This document shows, one piece after another, positions 51,636 to 60,678 of a stretch of 63,981 nt of DNA (position 1 is the first letter of the stretch; each line of letters starts with the position of its first letter). This DNA comes from a virus. The notes under the pieces were generated by a model. It had not been told where the DNA came from. It was given only the letters and a program-made list of their open reading frames with translations, and did no database searches. The stretch spans positions 1-63,981 of IMG/VR virus record IMGVR_UViG_3300014933_000403; one strand, 5' to 3'. The position numbers and the translations under genes are program-made.

Positions 51636-54600
51636 AAAAGTTTTTACTGATCCTTACGTGCATCTGCATTTCCTTTTTGGCAAAATCTCAGGTGCCGGCA
51701 GGAGCGGCATCTCCTAAATCACCGTCTGGCTTTGCTGAGTATGGGTACCTACTTACCGATAGTGCTGGAATCGCTGCTAAAAGAGATACATCTTGGAGTC
51801 CAAAGTATACAGGATCTTGGGTTTACTGGCAGAATCCAGGCGTTGACTCTGCCTTCTGGGTATTTAACGGGAAGGCTACCGGGAAGAGATGGGATAAGGT
51901 TGTGATCGTAAGCGGAAGTTATTCCCCAGGCACAGGTACGGTTACAGCTGTTATAGCAGGAACTGGCATGAACTTCTCAACCATAACATCGTCTGGTCAG
52001 GTAAAAGCTGATACGCTTGTATTATCAACAAGACTTCATGTTGATAGCGTTGCTATGCGTAAGGTTAATTACACAGACACGGCAGCAATGCTAAGTGGTT
52101 ATGCAAAGACAGGTAATGTACCTGCACAATTTAATTTATCAGTAAATGCACCAATAGTTAAGTCAGGTACTTACCCTAATATTACTGTATCAGCAGATAC
52201 AGGTAGGGCAGTAGCAGAATTAGTTACGGGTGGTTCTTTAAATAAAGTAAGGGATAGTTTGCAAGCCAATATAACCGCAGCGACAAGCGGAGTAAGTTCA
52301 TTTGGATTTACTAATGCAAACGGTATTTCAGGTATAGTAACTAACCCAACATCAACCCCAAATCTTACATTAAGTTTAGGGGCTATTACACCAACATCAG
52401 TATCAGCAAGCGGTGGAATATCATCTGCTACTTTATATTCAAGTGGGACTATATTAGCAGGTAATACTATGGCTTTAGGTGGTGCTACTATTATTCCAAC
52501 TACTGGGTTAAATATGAATAGTGTTAGTGGTACATTAGGTAGAGGTGTAGATGTGCAAATATCAGGCACAAGTTCAGACGCTAATTATGCTTATATAGGG
52601 GCATCAGTTGGTGCTGCAACAGGGGTAAATTATGGTGCTTATTTACGTGCAGAAAATTCTTCTGCAAATAACTATGCTTTATGGACTGAAACGGGTAATG
52701 TTTATTTCGGTTCATTACCTTTTGGGTCGGCAGGAACAGACTCCTTATTGGTAACAAGTGGTGGTGTAGTGAAAAAGATAGCTGCTTCTTCTTATCCTTT
52801 ATCATCATCAGTAGTTAAATATACTGATACTTCATCAATGTTATTACCTTATTTAAGGAAAAGTGATACTGCATTTATGATGAGTAATCACTTGCTTATT
52901 TCAGATACAGCTAATATGCTTGCAAGGGGATGGTTGGCTAACCGTTCAAAAGATAGTATATCTGTTTTAAGAGCATTAATAAATACTAAGGGTGCAGGTA
53001 CAGTAACATCCGTAGGGCTTTCTTTACCATCCTTTATAACAGTATCAAGTTCTCCTATTACAAGTTCAGGAACAATAGTAGGTACACTTGCAACCCAAAC
53101 CGCTAATAGAGTATTTGCATCAGCTACAAGCGGTTCACCTGAACAGCCTACTTTTAGGTCATTGGTAGCAGCAGATTTACCCGACCTTTCGGGTTCTTAT
53201 ATAGTAAATGGTAATTCTCAACAAACAGCAGACTTCAACATTAGCGGCAACGGTGTAATAGGTGGTAAACTTGCTTTTGCTTCAGCTTCTTTATCAGATG
53301 CAACTTTAATAAACGCAAGCGGTGGAAGTACGGGATATTCAAGGGGATTTGATTTGAATATAAACCCAACTACTTCTGAAAATAGAGGTATATCATTAGG
53401 GGTGGGAGGTACTACTACGGGAACAAATTATGGTATTTATTCTTCGGTATATGGCGGTAGATATAATTATTCTTTCTATTCATACAGAGGAAACCAAAGA
53501 TTTACAGATACTACGTTCATGCCCGATAGTGGCAGAATATATATCGGTTCATCGGGTTATTATTCAACCAATACAGCCGTTCAGGTTTCAAGGTTACTAA
53601 ACGTATCAAATTTTCCGTCAAATTCGGCACACGCATTTAGTGATGCATCGCAATTTGATGTACCAAATGCGCCTTACGCAAGCTATGACGCTGCATTGAG
53701 ATTTTACTATCATGGCGGTTCGGGTTCGCCTCACGAACACTATAACGGGTTTCAGTTTGCCCCGTCAACACTTGGTACACCTGTTTATATAGGAAGATTA
53801 ACAGGTTTATATTCGGGAACGCATAATATGACTGATGCCGTAATTACTAATTTCTTCGCTACTGTTTATGAGGACACAACACACTTCGCATCCGTTCCTA
53901 CTGATAGAAACTTTCTGTTATATAGTACAAATCCGAATGGGGGAAGAATACAGACACTTGGTGCATTGGATATATCTGGTAAATCTTATTTGAGAAATAT
54001 GTCAAATGGCAGTAGTTCAGATAGTGTTGTTACTGTGGTTAATGGAGAATTAAAAAAGATTGCACAAACATTTGGAAGTGGTACTGTAACAAGTGTTGCA
54101 GCAGGAATAGGAATGAGTTTTACTACTATTACGGGAAGTGGTTCTGTTAATGCAGATACAACTGTATTATCTACAAAAGCAAATGTTACAGCATCTTTAT
54201 TGCCTAAATTAAATCTATCCGATACGGCTTCGATGCTAAGTAACAGACTTAAAATAAGCGACACACTAACAATGCTATCTCCTTATTTAAACGATGCTTA
54301 CAATGGTCTAACCAAATCAAGTAAAAAGGTAAAATTAGGAGGGTTGCTTACTGAAAACACAACCATAACGGATAGCACATTCTCAATGTTATTTACTAAC
54401 ACCAAAAAAATAAACAATTCAAGCAAATTTGGGCAGAATGGTGAATTGAATTTATGGGGGGTAACAGCAGATGATAATACCCAACTTTTGTATGCAGGTA
54501 ACTACGGTTCACTATCGGTTAATTCAGCAGCTACATACAACCCATATTACAACGGTATTTACACAGCTAACGCAGGTATTACTTACTATAATAACGCAGG

Positions 54601-55594
54601 GAATATAGGTGGTTCGGTTCCAGTTAGTTCAGCAACAGCATGGGGCTTATTTGCTAATACAGGTAACATAGCAAACGCAGCAGGAGTTCATGTAAAAACA
54701 CCAAACCAAACAGTAGGCGGTACGACAGTAACAGGTAAGACAACAACATACGGAGGTATAGTAATAGATAATTTTAGAGATAGTTCAAGTATCCAAAGTA
54801 AGTTTCAAAACCTATACGCTATAAATCAAAAGGGAGCGCATGACACATCATTATTCAATGGTATAATCACAGGTAATATAATCAACGCTACTACATTAGG
54901 CGGTACTTTATCAACAGCAGCACAACCAAACATTACAAGTGTGGGGATATTGAGTAGTATTAATTCATCAGGGGCATTATCAGCAAATACAGGAACATTC
55001 ACCACATCAACTAATGGACAGCTAGTAATTAATCATACAAATACTTCTGGAACAAGGGAGGGAGATATATTATTTACAGAGAATGGGACTAATAAAGCAT
55101 TAATTAGAAGTACCACAGGCGGTAATTCATTTGCTTTTTATGATTATGCTTTAGGGGCTTACCCCCTTATATTATCATCAACAGGTACTGCAACATTTTC
55201 TAGTTTAGCGGGTAGCGGAAGTAGGGCTGTATTAGCCGATGCTAGTGGGGTATTATCTGCCCCTGTATCAGATAGAAGTGTAAAAGAAAATATTAAACCA
55301 CTTTCATTTAGCACTAACGATTTTATGAAGTTGCGACCTGTATCATTCACTTATAAAAAAGGGTGGCAGAATTACGGGACAGGGAATCAGATAGGATTTA
55401 TTGCACAAGAAGTAAAAGAGGTATTACCTAACAGTACATTCACTACACCATCCACAGGTAAAATGGGTTACAATGAAATTGACATGATACCCGTATTAGT
55501 TGACATAGTTCAGAAACAACAAAAAAAAATGGATGAATTGAAAGCCATGAATAAAGCATTATTACAAAGAATTATTAAATTAGAAAATAAGTGA
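51632..55594 (+). CDS. Tail fibre with signal peptide and S74 chaperone domain
   Basis: A 1320-residue fibre. The N terminus (KKFLLILTCICISFLAKSQ) is a typical Sec signal peptide, rare for a tail fibre. A long repetitive Ser/Thr/Gly/Asn-rich shaft follows. The C terminus is an intramolecular chaperone (peptidase S74) with the Ser1213/Lys1218 dyad in SDRSVK and IGFIAQEVKEVLP; it cleaves itself off after fibre folding. DNA from about 52.1 kb on is more AT-rich than the start. Confidence 0.8.
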   Translation: MKKFLLILTCICISFLAKSQVPAGAASPKSPSGFAEYGYLLTDSAGIAAKRDTSWSPKYTGSWVYWQNPGVDSAFWVFNGKATGKRWDKVVIVSGSYSPGTGTVTAVIAGTGMNFSTITSSGQVKADTLVLSTRLHVDSVAMRKVNYTDTAAMLSGYAKTGNVPAQFNLSVNAPIVKSGTYPNITVSADTGRAVAELVTGGSLNKVRDSLQANITAATSGVSSFGFTNANGISGIVTNPTSTPNLTLSLGAITPTSVSASGGISSATLYSSGTILAGNTMALGGATIIPTTGLNMNSVSGTLGRGVDVQISGTSSDANYAYIGASVGAATGVNYGAYLRAENSSANNYALWTETGNVYFGSLPFGSAGTDSLLVTSGGVVKKIAASSYPLSSSVVKYTDTSSMLLPYLRKSDTAFMMSNHLLISDTANMLARGWLANRSKDSISVLRALINTKGAGTVTSVGLSLPSFITVSSSPITSSGTIVGTLATQTANRVFASATSGSPEQPTFRSLVAADLPDLSGSYIVNGNSQQTADFNISGNGVIGGKLAFASASLSDATLINASGGSTGYSRGFDLNINPTTSENRGISLGVGGTTTGTNYGIYSSVYGGRYNYSFYSYRGNQRFTDTTFMPDSGRIYIGSSGYYSTNTAVQVSRLLNVSNFPSNSAHAFSDASQFDVPNAPYASYDAALRFYYHGGSGSPHEHYNGFQFAPSTLGTPVYIGRLTGLYSGTHNMTDAVITNFFATVYEDTTHFASVPTDRNFLLYSTNPNGGRIQTLGALDISGKSYLRNMSNGSSSDSVVTVVNGELKKIAQTFGSGTVTSVAAGIGMSFTTITGSGSVNADTTVLSTKANVTASLLPKLNLSDTASMLSNRLKISDTLTMLSPYLNDAYNGLTKSSKKVKLGGLLTENTTITDSTFSMLFTNTKKINNSSKFGQNGELNLWGVTADDNTQLLYAGNYGSLSVNSAATYNPYYNGIYTANAGITYYNNAGNIGGSVPVSSATAWGLFANTGNIANAAGVHVKTPNQTVGGTTVTGKTTTYGGIVIDNFRDSSSIQSKFQNLYAINQKGAHDTSLFNGIITGNIINATTLGGTLSTAAQPNITSVGILSSINSSGALSANTGTFTTSTNGQLVINHTNTSGTREGDILFTENGTNKALIRSTTGGNSFAFYDYALGAYPLILSSTGTATFSSLAGSGSRAVLADASGVLSAPVSDRSVKENIKPLSFSTNDFMKLRPVSFTYKKGWQNYGTGNQIGFIAQEVKEVLPNSTFTTPSTGKMGYNEIDMIPVLVDIVQKQQKKMDELKAMNKALLQRIIKLENK

Positions 55595-55695
55595 CCAGGT
55601 ATCAAAAGGTAATGATCATTGTGGTAGCTTTTATTATAGTAACTGCCTTCTTATATGTGATAGCTTCTCTTATTAAGATTTATGCAGATAAATAG
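55591..55695 (+). CDS. Very small membrane protein, lysis region
   Basis: A 34-residue peptide starting with GTG that overlaps the fibre stop (GTGA), or 27 residues from ATG 55612. A basic start (TRYQK) and one transmembrane helix. It may help the lysis cassette, but no family is recognised. Confidence 0.5.
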   Translation: MTRYQKVMIIVVAFIIVTAFLYVIASLIKIYADK

Positions 55696-55727
55696 GTAAT
55701 AAAATCAAATTAACAAAATGTAAAATC

Positions 55728-55755
55728 ACCGAAATTTTCAGTAATTTTTCGGTGT
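55728..55755 (+). terminator. Possible terminator hairpin
   Basis: CACCGAAA and TTTCGGTG form an 8-bp stem with a 12-nt loop between the fibre operon and the lysis cassette. There is no T-run after it, so function is uncertain. Confidence 0.45.
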
Positions 55756-55775
55756 ATAACCCAAACCAAGCACTA

Positions 55776-55783
55776 TTACCTTC
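55776..55783 (+). promoter_or_regulatory. Promoter -7-like element of the lysis cassette
   Basis: TACCTTCG, similar to the TACCTTAG boxes of the two early operator-promoters, 17 nt upstream of the ATG at 55801. No TTTG at the expected distance. Confidence 0.35.
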
Positions 55784-55800
55784 GTAAAATTTAATAAGCA

Positions 55801-56070
55801 ATGGAATTCAACATGGAACAGGTGGTTAAAAATCTTCAAGATGATTTCTCTCAGATGAGGCAGGACTTAACTATGATAAAAGATGCATTGATAGGAACGG
55901 AGTATAACGAAGATGGATTTGTTCATAGGGTTAAGAAGCTAGAGGGGAAAGCAGAAGAAACTGATAAATATATCAGAAGCGAAAAAGACCGCCTTATTGC
56001 CAGAGACCAGCGTGAAAAAAGATCGGCACTATATCACGGGATCGTAGGCGTTTTGATCACAGTAATCTGA
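55801..56070 (+). CDS. XhlA-like coiled-coil membrane protein
   Basis: An 89-residue protein. The first 70 residues are a coiled coil, the last part (ALYHGIVGVLITVI) a membrane helix. It resembles XhlA/hemolysin-type partners of phage holins. Confidence 0.55.
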   Translation: MEFNMEQVVKNLQDDFSQMRQDLTMIKDALIGTEYNEDGFVHRVKKLEGKAEETDKYIRSEKDRLIARDQREKRSALYHGIVGVLITVI

Positions 56071-56111
56071 ATTCTTTGGTCATATAATTCACACAAATAA
56101 AACACATATAA

Positions 56112-56345
56112 ATGGATACTTCAAACATTAAAGACACGCTCACGACCATATTTGGTGTGGCGGCAGCGGTATCAGGCAGCATTTTAACAGCGGCATCTAG
56201 CGGTTTACATATACCAGCATCGGTGCAAGCCATCTGCGGTGTATTGGCCGCTGTATCTGTTGGAGTGATTGGGTACCTTACTGGGAAGGCACCTAACGCT
56301 ACTAAAAAAACAGATTCCCAGGCTGCTGACGGTAACACAAAATAA
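56112..56345 (+). CDS. Holin-like protein, two membrane helices
   Basis: A 77-residue protein with two hydrophobic segments (about 11-28 and 37-57) and a charged C-terminal tail. This is the layout of class II holins that form holes for endolysin release. It is followed directly by the spanin and endolysin genes. Confidence 0.65.
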   Translation: MDTSNIKDTLTTIFGVAAAVSGSILTAASSGLHIPASVQAICGVLAAVSVGVIGYLTGKAPNATKKTDSQAADGNTK

Positions 56346-56350
56346 TACCT

Positions 56351-57037
56351 ATGAAAACATGGAAGGACGTGTCTCCACCATGGCAAAAGATCATACTTTT
56401 TACATTGCTATCAGCGTTAGTAATCGCATTACTTTGTGCATGCAATACGGAAAAGAAAATAGCCAGGGATGACCAGAAATCTGTGGATAGGGTAAATGCA
56501 AAAGCCCCCCTTCAAATACCAGTTGTTAATGCTTATCTGCAAGGTCATCCTATAGATACCGCTACCAAGATCATACTGTCCCCTGGAAAGGAAATTATAG
56601 TCCACCAGACCAAGATTGTTAAGGATACATCTGGACGGCAACAACTGATCGATTCTGTAAAGAAAGCACACGAGAACGAGTTAAACTGTGGGCAGGCCGC
56701 TGCAGATGCGTACGACCTAGGTTGGGACGAATGCGAGAAACAATACCTGGCTAATAAAATAAAAGCTAAGTGCCCTCCGGATACCACTAAGTTGTCATTC
56801 ATGACCAGTGAGACAAGGCGATGGCAGGATAGCTTTCATTTAAAAGATAAAGAAGGTGCAACAAAGGATGGCGTTATCCAAACATTACATACAAACGTAG
56901 CAGACGGTAAGAAAGAGATAAACCGGCTGATGTGGTTTCTTATCGCAAGTGTCGCTATTCTTATTTTGTCCCACGTAGCTAGAAGTTATATGTGGAGTGC
57001 AATCTTATCAGTTAAAAATTTATTTAAAAAGGCTTAA
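56351..57037 (+). CDS. Candidate single-gene (U-)spanin
   Basis: A 228-residue lipoprotein: hydrophobic N terminus with lipobox LCAC (Cys31), a periplasmic domain with a coiled-coil-like part, and a C-terminal transmembrane helix (about 192-212). A lipid anchor at one end and an inner-membrane helix at the other is the layout of unimolecular spanins such as T1 gp11. The position beside the endolysin supports it. The Cys at -2 of the lipobox is unusual. Confidence 0.6.
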   Translation: MKTWKDVSPPWQKIILFTLLSALVIALLCACNTEKKIARDDQKSVDRVNAKAPLQIPVVNAYLQGHPIDTATKIILSPGKEIIVHQTKIVKDTSGRQQLIDSVKKAHENELNCGQAAADAYDLGWDECEKQYLANKIKAKCPPDTTKLSFMTSETRRWQDSFHLKDKEGATKDGVIQTLHTNVADGKKEINRLMWFLIASVAILILSHVARSYMWSAILSVKNLFKKA

Positions 57038-57038
57038 T

Positions 57039-57485
57039 ATGAAATACTCTCCAGTTGATATAGCAAGGCAATATTTATTCGTTAGGGAAGCTAGCCCGAA
57101 TTCTGGAAACAGGGTAGAGGCTATCCAAAAGTGGTGTGGCGGGTTGAAAGGAGAGTCATGGTGCTGCTATTTTGTTACAATGGTACTTGATATATGCTTT
57201 GAAGGGAAGTCTATAATACCAAGACTTGGCGCATGTCAGGATGTATATGATTTGGCAAAGAAAAATAACTGGATCACCGCCAAGCCAGTTAAAAATGACC
57301 TGTTCGTTTATGTGGATGCTAATGACCATGCTCACCACATAGGGATAGTGACAGAAGATGGCGGTAAAATTGGTATAGCCGGTAACACAAGCGAGGACGG
57401 GAATAGTTCGAACGGGACCGGCACATTTGAGCATTCAATATCCACAAACCCAAAGTCTGTTAAGTATATACGTTACCCAAGATGA
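57039..57485 (+). CDS. CHAP-domain endolysin
   Basis: A 148-residue protein with a CHAP fold: GESWCCYFV holds the catalytic Cys (Cys42 or Cys43), and DHAHHIGIV the His (99/100), followed by AGNTSEDG. It should cut peptidoglycan peptide bonds or act as amidase. No signal peptide, so it needs the holin. Start at 57039, as the longer frame overlaps the spanin gene. Confidence 0.75.
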   Translation: MKYSPVDIARQYLFVREASPNSGNRVEAIQKWCGGLKGESWCCYFVTMVLDICFEGKSIIPRLGACQDVYDLAKKNNWITAKPVKNDLFVYVDANDHAHHIGIVTEDGGKIGIAGNTSEDGNSSNGTGTFEHSISTNPKSVKYIRYPR

Positions 57486-57539
57486 TTGTTACAAATGAAA
57501 AGTATACTTTTATCCAGCAGTTATACAGCTATGGTTTTA

Positions 57540-57577
57540 AAGAAGACCCCTTTGTTGGTTAAGGGGTCTTCTTTTAT
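57540..57577 (+). terminator. Strong intrinsic terminator
   Basis: AAGAAGACCCCTT (57540-57552) and AAGGGGTCTTCTT (57561-57573) form a 13-bp perfect stem with an 8-nt loop and a T-rich end. It ends the lysis operon before the portal gene. Confidence 0.95.
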
Positions 57578-57628
57578 TAAAGTCCTAATCCGTAAAGTTT
57601 CGTTATTTTGTATGAAAATAATATCAAA

Positions 57629-59986
57629 GTGAGCAACAGACCATTTACCACACCGGATTTTGACGCTTTACTGAGCATGCAGTTTGATGTTCCTAGCGAA
57701 AAAAGAAAACCCGAATACGGGTTGAGGGTGTCAGAACAGATGTGGAATTTTGTTTCTTTTGGCAACAATGGGTATTATCAACAACGATACGAGCAGTGGA
57801 ACTTAAATGAACAATACGCCAAGGGTACCACCAGTAACAAGGAATTTAAGCCGCTGATGGGTGTAGAAGGTAACCAATCGTTAATTAATATCGATTGGCA
57901 GTTGATCAAAGTAATACCAAGATATGTTCAAAATATATTAGGAAGCTTTCTTTCCCGCGATGAAATACCTTCAGTAAAAGCTACCGATGCCCTAGCCCAA
58001 AAAACAAAGAAAAGAGAGAAAGCCATCTCCCAGATGTACATGGAGGAGCAAGAGAAGATCAGAGCACTGGAACAAGCAGGCGGTATCAAGATTGCTACAG
58101 GGTTTGTTCCGGAAGACGAAGATGAGCTGGATATCTACTACAAAATTGAATACCGGTTGCCTGATGAGTCCTTCTTTGAAGAAACTACCGCTCAGATCAT
58201 AGAGAACAGCGGCAAGGATTATTTAAAAAGAAGACTGTGCCGCGATGGTATCATTACCAACCTGATGGCCACCAAGCTGATCAAGCTTCCAAAACAGCCA
58301 GGCAAAACATTATCCAACAGATTACGCATCAGAAGGTGCAAGCCAAAGAACTCTGTTTACAATATTTTTGAGAATGAGAACGGTAGTGACGTATCAATTT
58401 TTGGTGAAGCCTATCCATTAAAGATTTCTGAAGGCAGAAGGTTATATCCTAATGTCGATGAGAAAACATGGTTTGAATTAGCCCAGGTTGCCCAGACAGG
58501 TCTTAACCAAACGGATAGCCTTACTTGGTACGAATCCTATATTTCTTCTTTCAACCGCCCGTATGACGATTATTCGATCCTCGTGTATGATTACGAGGTA
58601 AAAGTATTTGATCAGGAATATCACGTTGAATTTAAGCGTGAGGATGGTTCTATGGGTCTCCATCAGAAGAAAGGTAAACCTGGACCATCTGCGACCACCA
58701 CACCGGTTAAATCAGACATGGTTAATATTTACTGTGGCGTATGGGCAGTTAATACCAAGGTGATGCTTAAATGGGGTATTGCCGAAAACATCCTTCGTCC
58801 ATACCAAAACGGGGTGGATGCGTTTTTAAACTACTCTGTCGTTTACCCGGATGCAGATGGATTTTATGTTCCTTCCTTACTAGAGCGTGGCATTCCTTGC
58901 GTTCGTGCTATGATCATGACCGTTCTCAACATTGAGAAGATGGTGTCTCAGATGAAGTCAGATGGTCTTGAAGTGGATATCGCACACCTACATGATCTTG
59001 ATATCGGCACGGGGCCACTGAACCCACTCCAGCTTCTGAAAGTTTATGATCAGACAGGTCGTGCATATTATGATTCTACCGATACTACCGGTACCGGCTT
59101 TGGTGACCAAGGCAAGTCTCCTTTCCGCGAGATAAAGACAGGCGGGAATGCTGCTCAGATAAATATGCTTATCGCTCTCTATAATTTTTGGCTGCAGAGG
59201 CTGAATGATGAGTGGGGGGTGAATCAAGATAGTTTGGGAGGTATAGTTCCGGCTAAACGAGGTAAGAGTGTAAATGAAAGCCAGGTTAACGCAGCTAATA
59301 ACAACACTGAGTATATCTACGATGCATATACCGAACTGATGGAGCAGAACGCCACCAAGATTGCATACGCTTTGTGGGATATGATCGTTCTGGAAGGTGA
59401 GGAATATAAAGAAATGGCAGGCATCTCCAGAGAGATGATGGATGCCACATACGATGTGAACATCAACATGGTATCTAAGGCTGCCGATGCTGAGATGGTT
59501 AAGATGATCGTAGAAGAATCGATCGCTGCAAAAACACTTTCTCCTGCACAGGGTGCGAAGATTTACAAGATGCCGCTTAAACATGCTATCCTGTATCTGG
59601 AACAGAAAGAGAAACAAGCTGCTAAGAAAGCTAAACAACAGCAGCAGATGTCAATGGAGATGAACCAGAAGATTCAGGAGATGTCTACTCAGACTAAGAC
59701 CAAGGGTAAGATTGATGAGATTGCTGCTCAGGCTCAAGCTAAGGTTCTTATTGAGAAGGCTCGCGGCAATACTGAATCATACAAAGAGGTGGTTAAATTA
59801 GTAGCTAAGGTGTACGAAGATGCGATTGCTTCTGGCGATCGGGCTAGTTTGGATAAACTTACCCCACTGATGGATTATATCATACAGGCTACCGTTGGGC
59901 AGCATGAGCAGGATAATCAACCTCAACAGCCTCAGGGTCCGCAGCAAGGCCAGGAGCAGCCACAACAACAAAATCAAGCAGCGTAA
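57629..59986 (+). CDS. Portal protein
   Basis: A 785-residue protein, probable dodecameric DNA gate. Call based on size, position next to terminase genes, the NNNTEYIYDAYTELMEQN segment and long C-terminal helices ending in a Gln-rich tail, as in crAss-like portal proteins. The GTG at 57629 is chosen because an upstream TTG (57608) lies within a promoter-like TTATTTTG. Confidence 0.7.
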   Translation: MSNRPFTTPDFDALLSMQFDVPSEKRKPEYGLRVSEQMWNFVSFGNNGYYQQRYEQWNLNEQYAKGTTSNKEFKPLMGVEGNQSLINIDWQLIKVIPRYVQNILGSFLSRDEIPSVKATDALAQKTKKREKAISQMYMEEQEKIRALEQAGGIKIATGFVPEDEDELDIYYKIEYRLPDESFFEETTAQIIENSGKDYLKRRLCRDGIITNLMATKLIKLPKQPGKTLSNRLRIRRCKPKNSVYNIFENENGSDVSIFGEAYPLKISEGRRLYPNVDEKTWFELAQVAQTGLNQTDSLTWYESYISSFNRPYDDYSILVYDYEVKVFDQEYHVEFKREDGSMGLHQKKGKPGPSATTTPVKSDMVNIYCGVWAVNTKVMLKWGIAENILRPYQNGVDAFLNYSVVYPDADGFYVPSLLERGIPCVRAMIMTVLNIEKMVSQMKSDGLEVDIAHLHDLDIGTGPLNPLQLLKVYDQTGRAYYDSTDTTGTGFGDQGKSPFREIKTGGNAAQINMLIALYNFWLQRLNDEWGVNQDSLGGIVPAKRGKSVNESQVNAANNNTEYIYDAYTELMEQNATKIAYALWDMIVLEGEEYKEMAGISREMMDATYDVNINMVSKAADAEMVKMIVEESIAAKTLSPAQGAKIYKMPLKHAILYLEQKEKQAAKKAKQQQQMSMEMNQKIQEMSTQTKTKGKIDEIAAQAQAKVLIEKARGNTESYKEVVKLVAKVYEDAIASGDRASLDKLTPLMDYIIQATVGQHEQDNQPQQPQGPQQGQEQPQQQNQAA

Positions 59987-60678
59987 TGGCACCCATCAAC
60001 CCAACCGATAGTACAAAAATATCTGACAAAATACGTCAGACTATGGCTGTTAAGCCGGATAAGGCAAAGACTGCTGATAAACCATTGACTAAGGCCGAGT
60101 TCATGGCCAACACGGCCGCTAGTAAGCCTGCTCCTAAGAAATTAAAAATATCCGATCTGAGAGAGGTGGATGCCGCTACCGGCTTAAAGGTTGGCGAGCA
60201 AAACAAGATGGGCACTTCCGTTGACCCTATAGTAGTAAAGAAAATAGTTGCCGCAGCCAAAAAGCATGGTGTTGACCCAGCAACTGCTTTAAGTATAGCA
60301 CTTAATGAGACAAGCTTGAACCCAAAGAATGGGTACATGGGCAAGGATAACTACTTTATGCTTAACACGACTGATGAGTTGCCTAACAAAGAGAATGTGA
60401 TGCACTCCATAAAGGATGTTGGAAGTATAGAGACCTTCATGAAAGTGTTTAAGCATAAGATGGAATACTCGGCCAAACTTGGAAAGACAACCGAAGAGGA
60501 CCTCATCCAAGGATACAATGGTTACGGTAAATTAAAGAATACCGGTAACCTATATGGCATGAAAGACCCTGTGATTGATTTCGCTAAGAACCCTGTTTAT
60601 GGTAAGAAAATAGTAGACCTCAGGGAAAATATTATTAAAAAGTCACCAGAGATCATGGCGATGCTTAATGACGAATAG
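59986..60678 (+). CDS. Lytic transglycosylase/lysozyme-like protein
   Basis: A 230-residue protein. Residues 80-115 look like a goose-type/SLT core: ILKK-like VVKKIVAAAKKHGVDPATAL, then ALNETSLNP with Glu108 as the presumed catalytic acid. A disordered Lys/Ala-rich N terminus suggests a virion-associated enzyme that opens peptidoglycan during entry. It overlaps the portal stop. Confidence 0.65.
   Translation: MAPINPTDSTKISDKIRQTMAVKPDKAKTADKPLTKAEFMANTAASKPAPKKLKISDLREVDAATGLKVGEQNKMGTSVDPIVVKKIVAAAKKHGVDPATALSIALNETSLNPKNGYMGKDNYFMLNTTDELPNKENVMHSIKDVGSIETFMKVFKHKMEYSAKLGKTTEEDLIQGYNGYGKLKNTGNLYGMKDPVIDFAKNPVYGKKIVDLRENIIKKSPEIMAMLNDE

Noticed and set aside
57608-57628. TTG as start of the portal gene
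   Set aside because: The codon lies within a promoter-like TTATTTTG; GTG at 57629 gives a better start.
58160-58195. CTGATGAG ... GAAAC in the portal gene
   Set aside because: No pairing of stem II or I; coincidence within codons.
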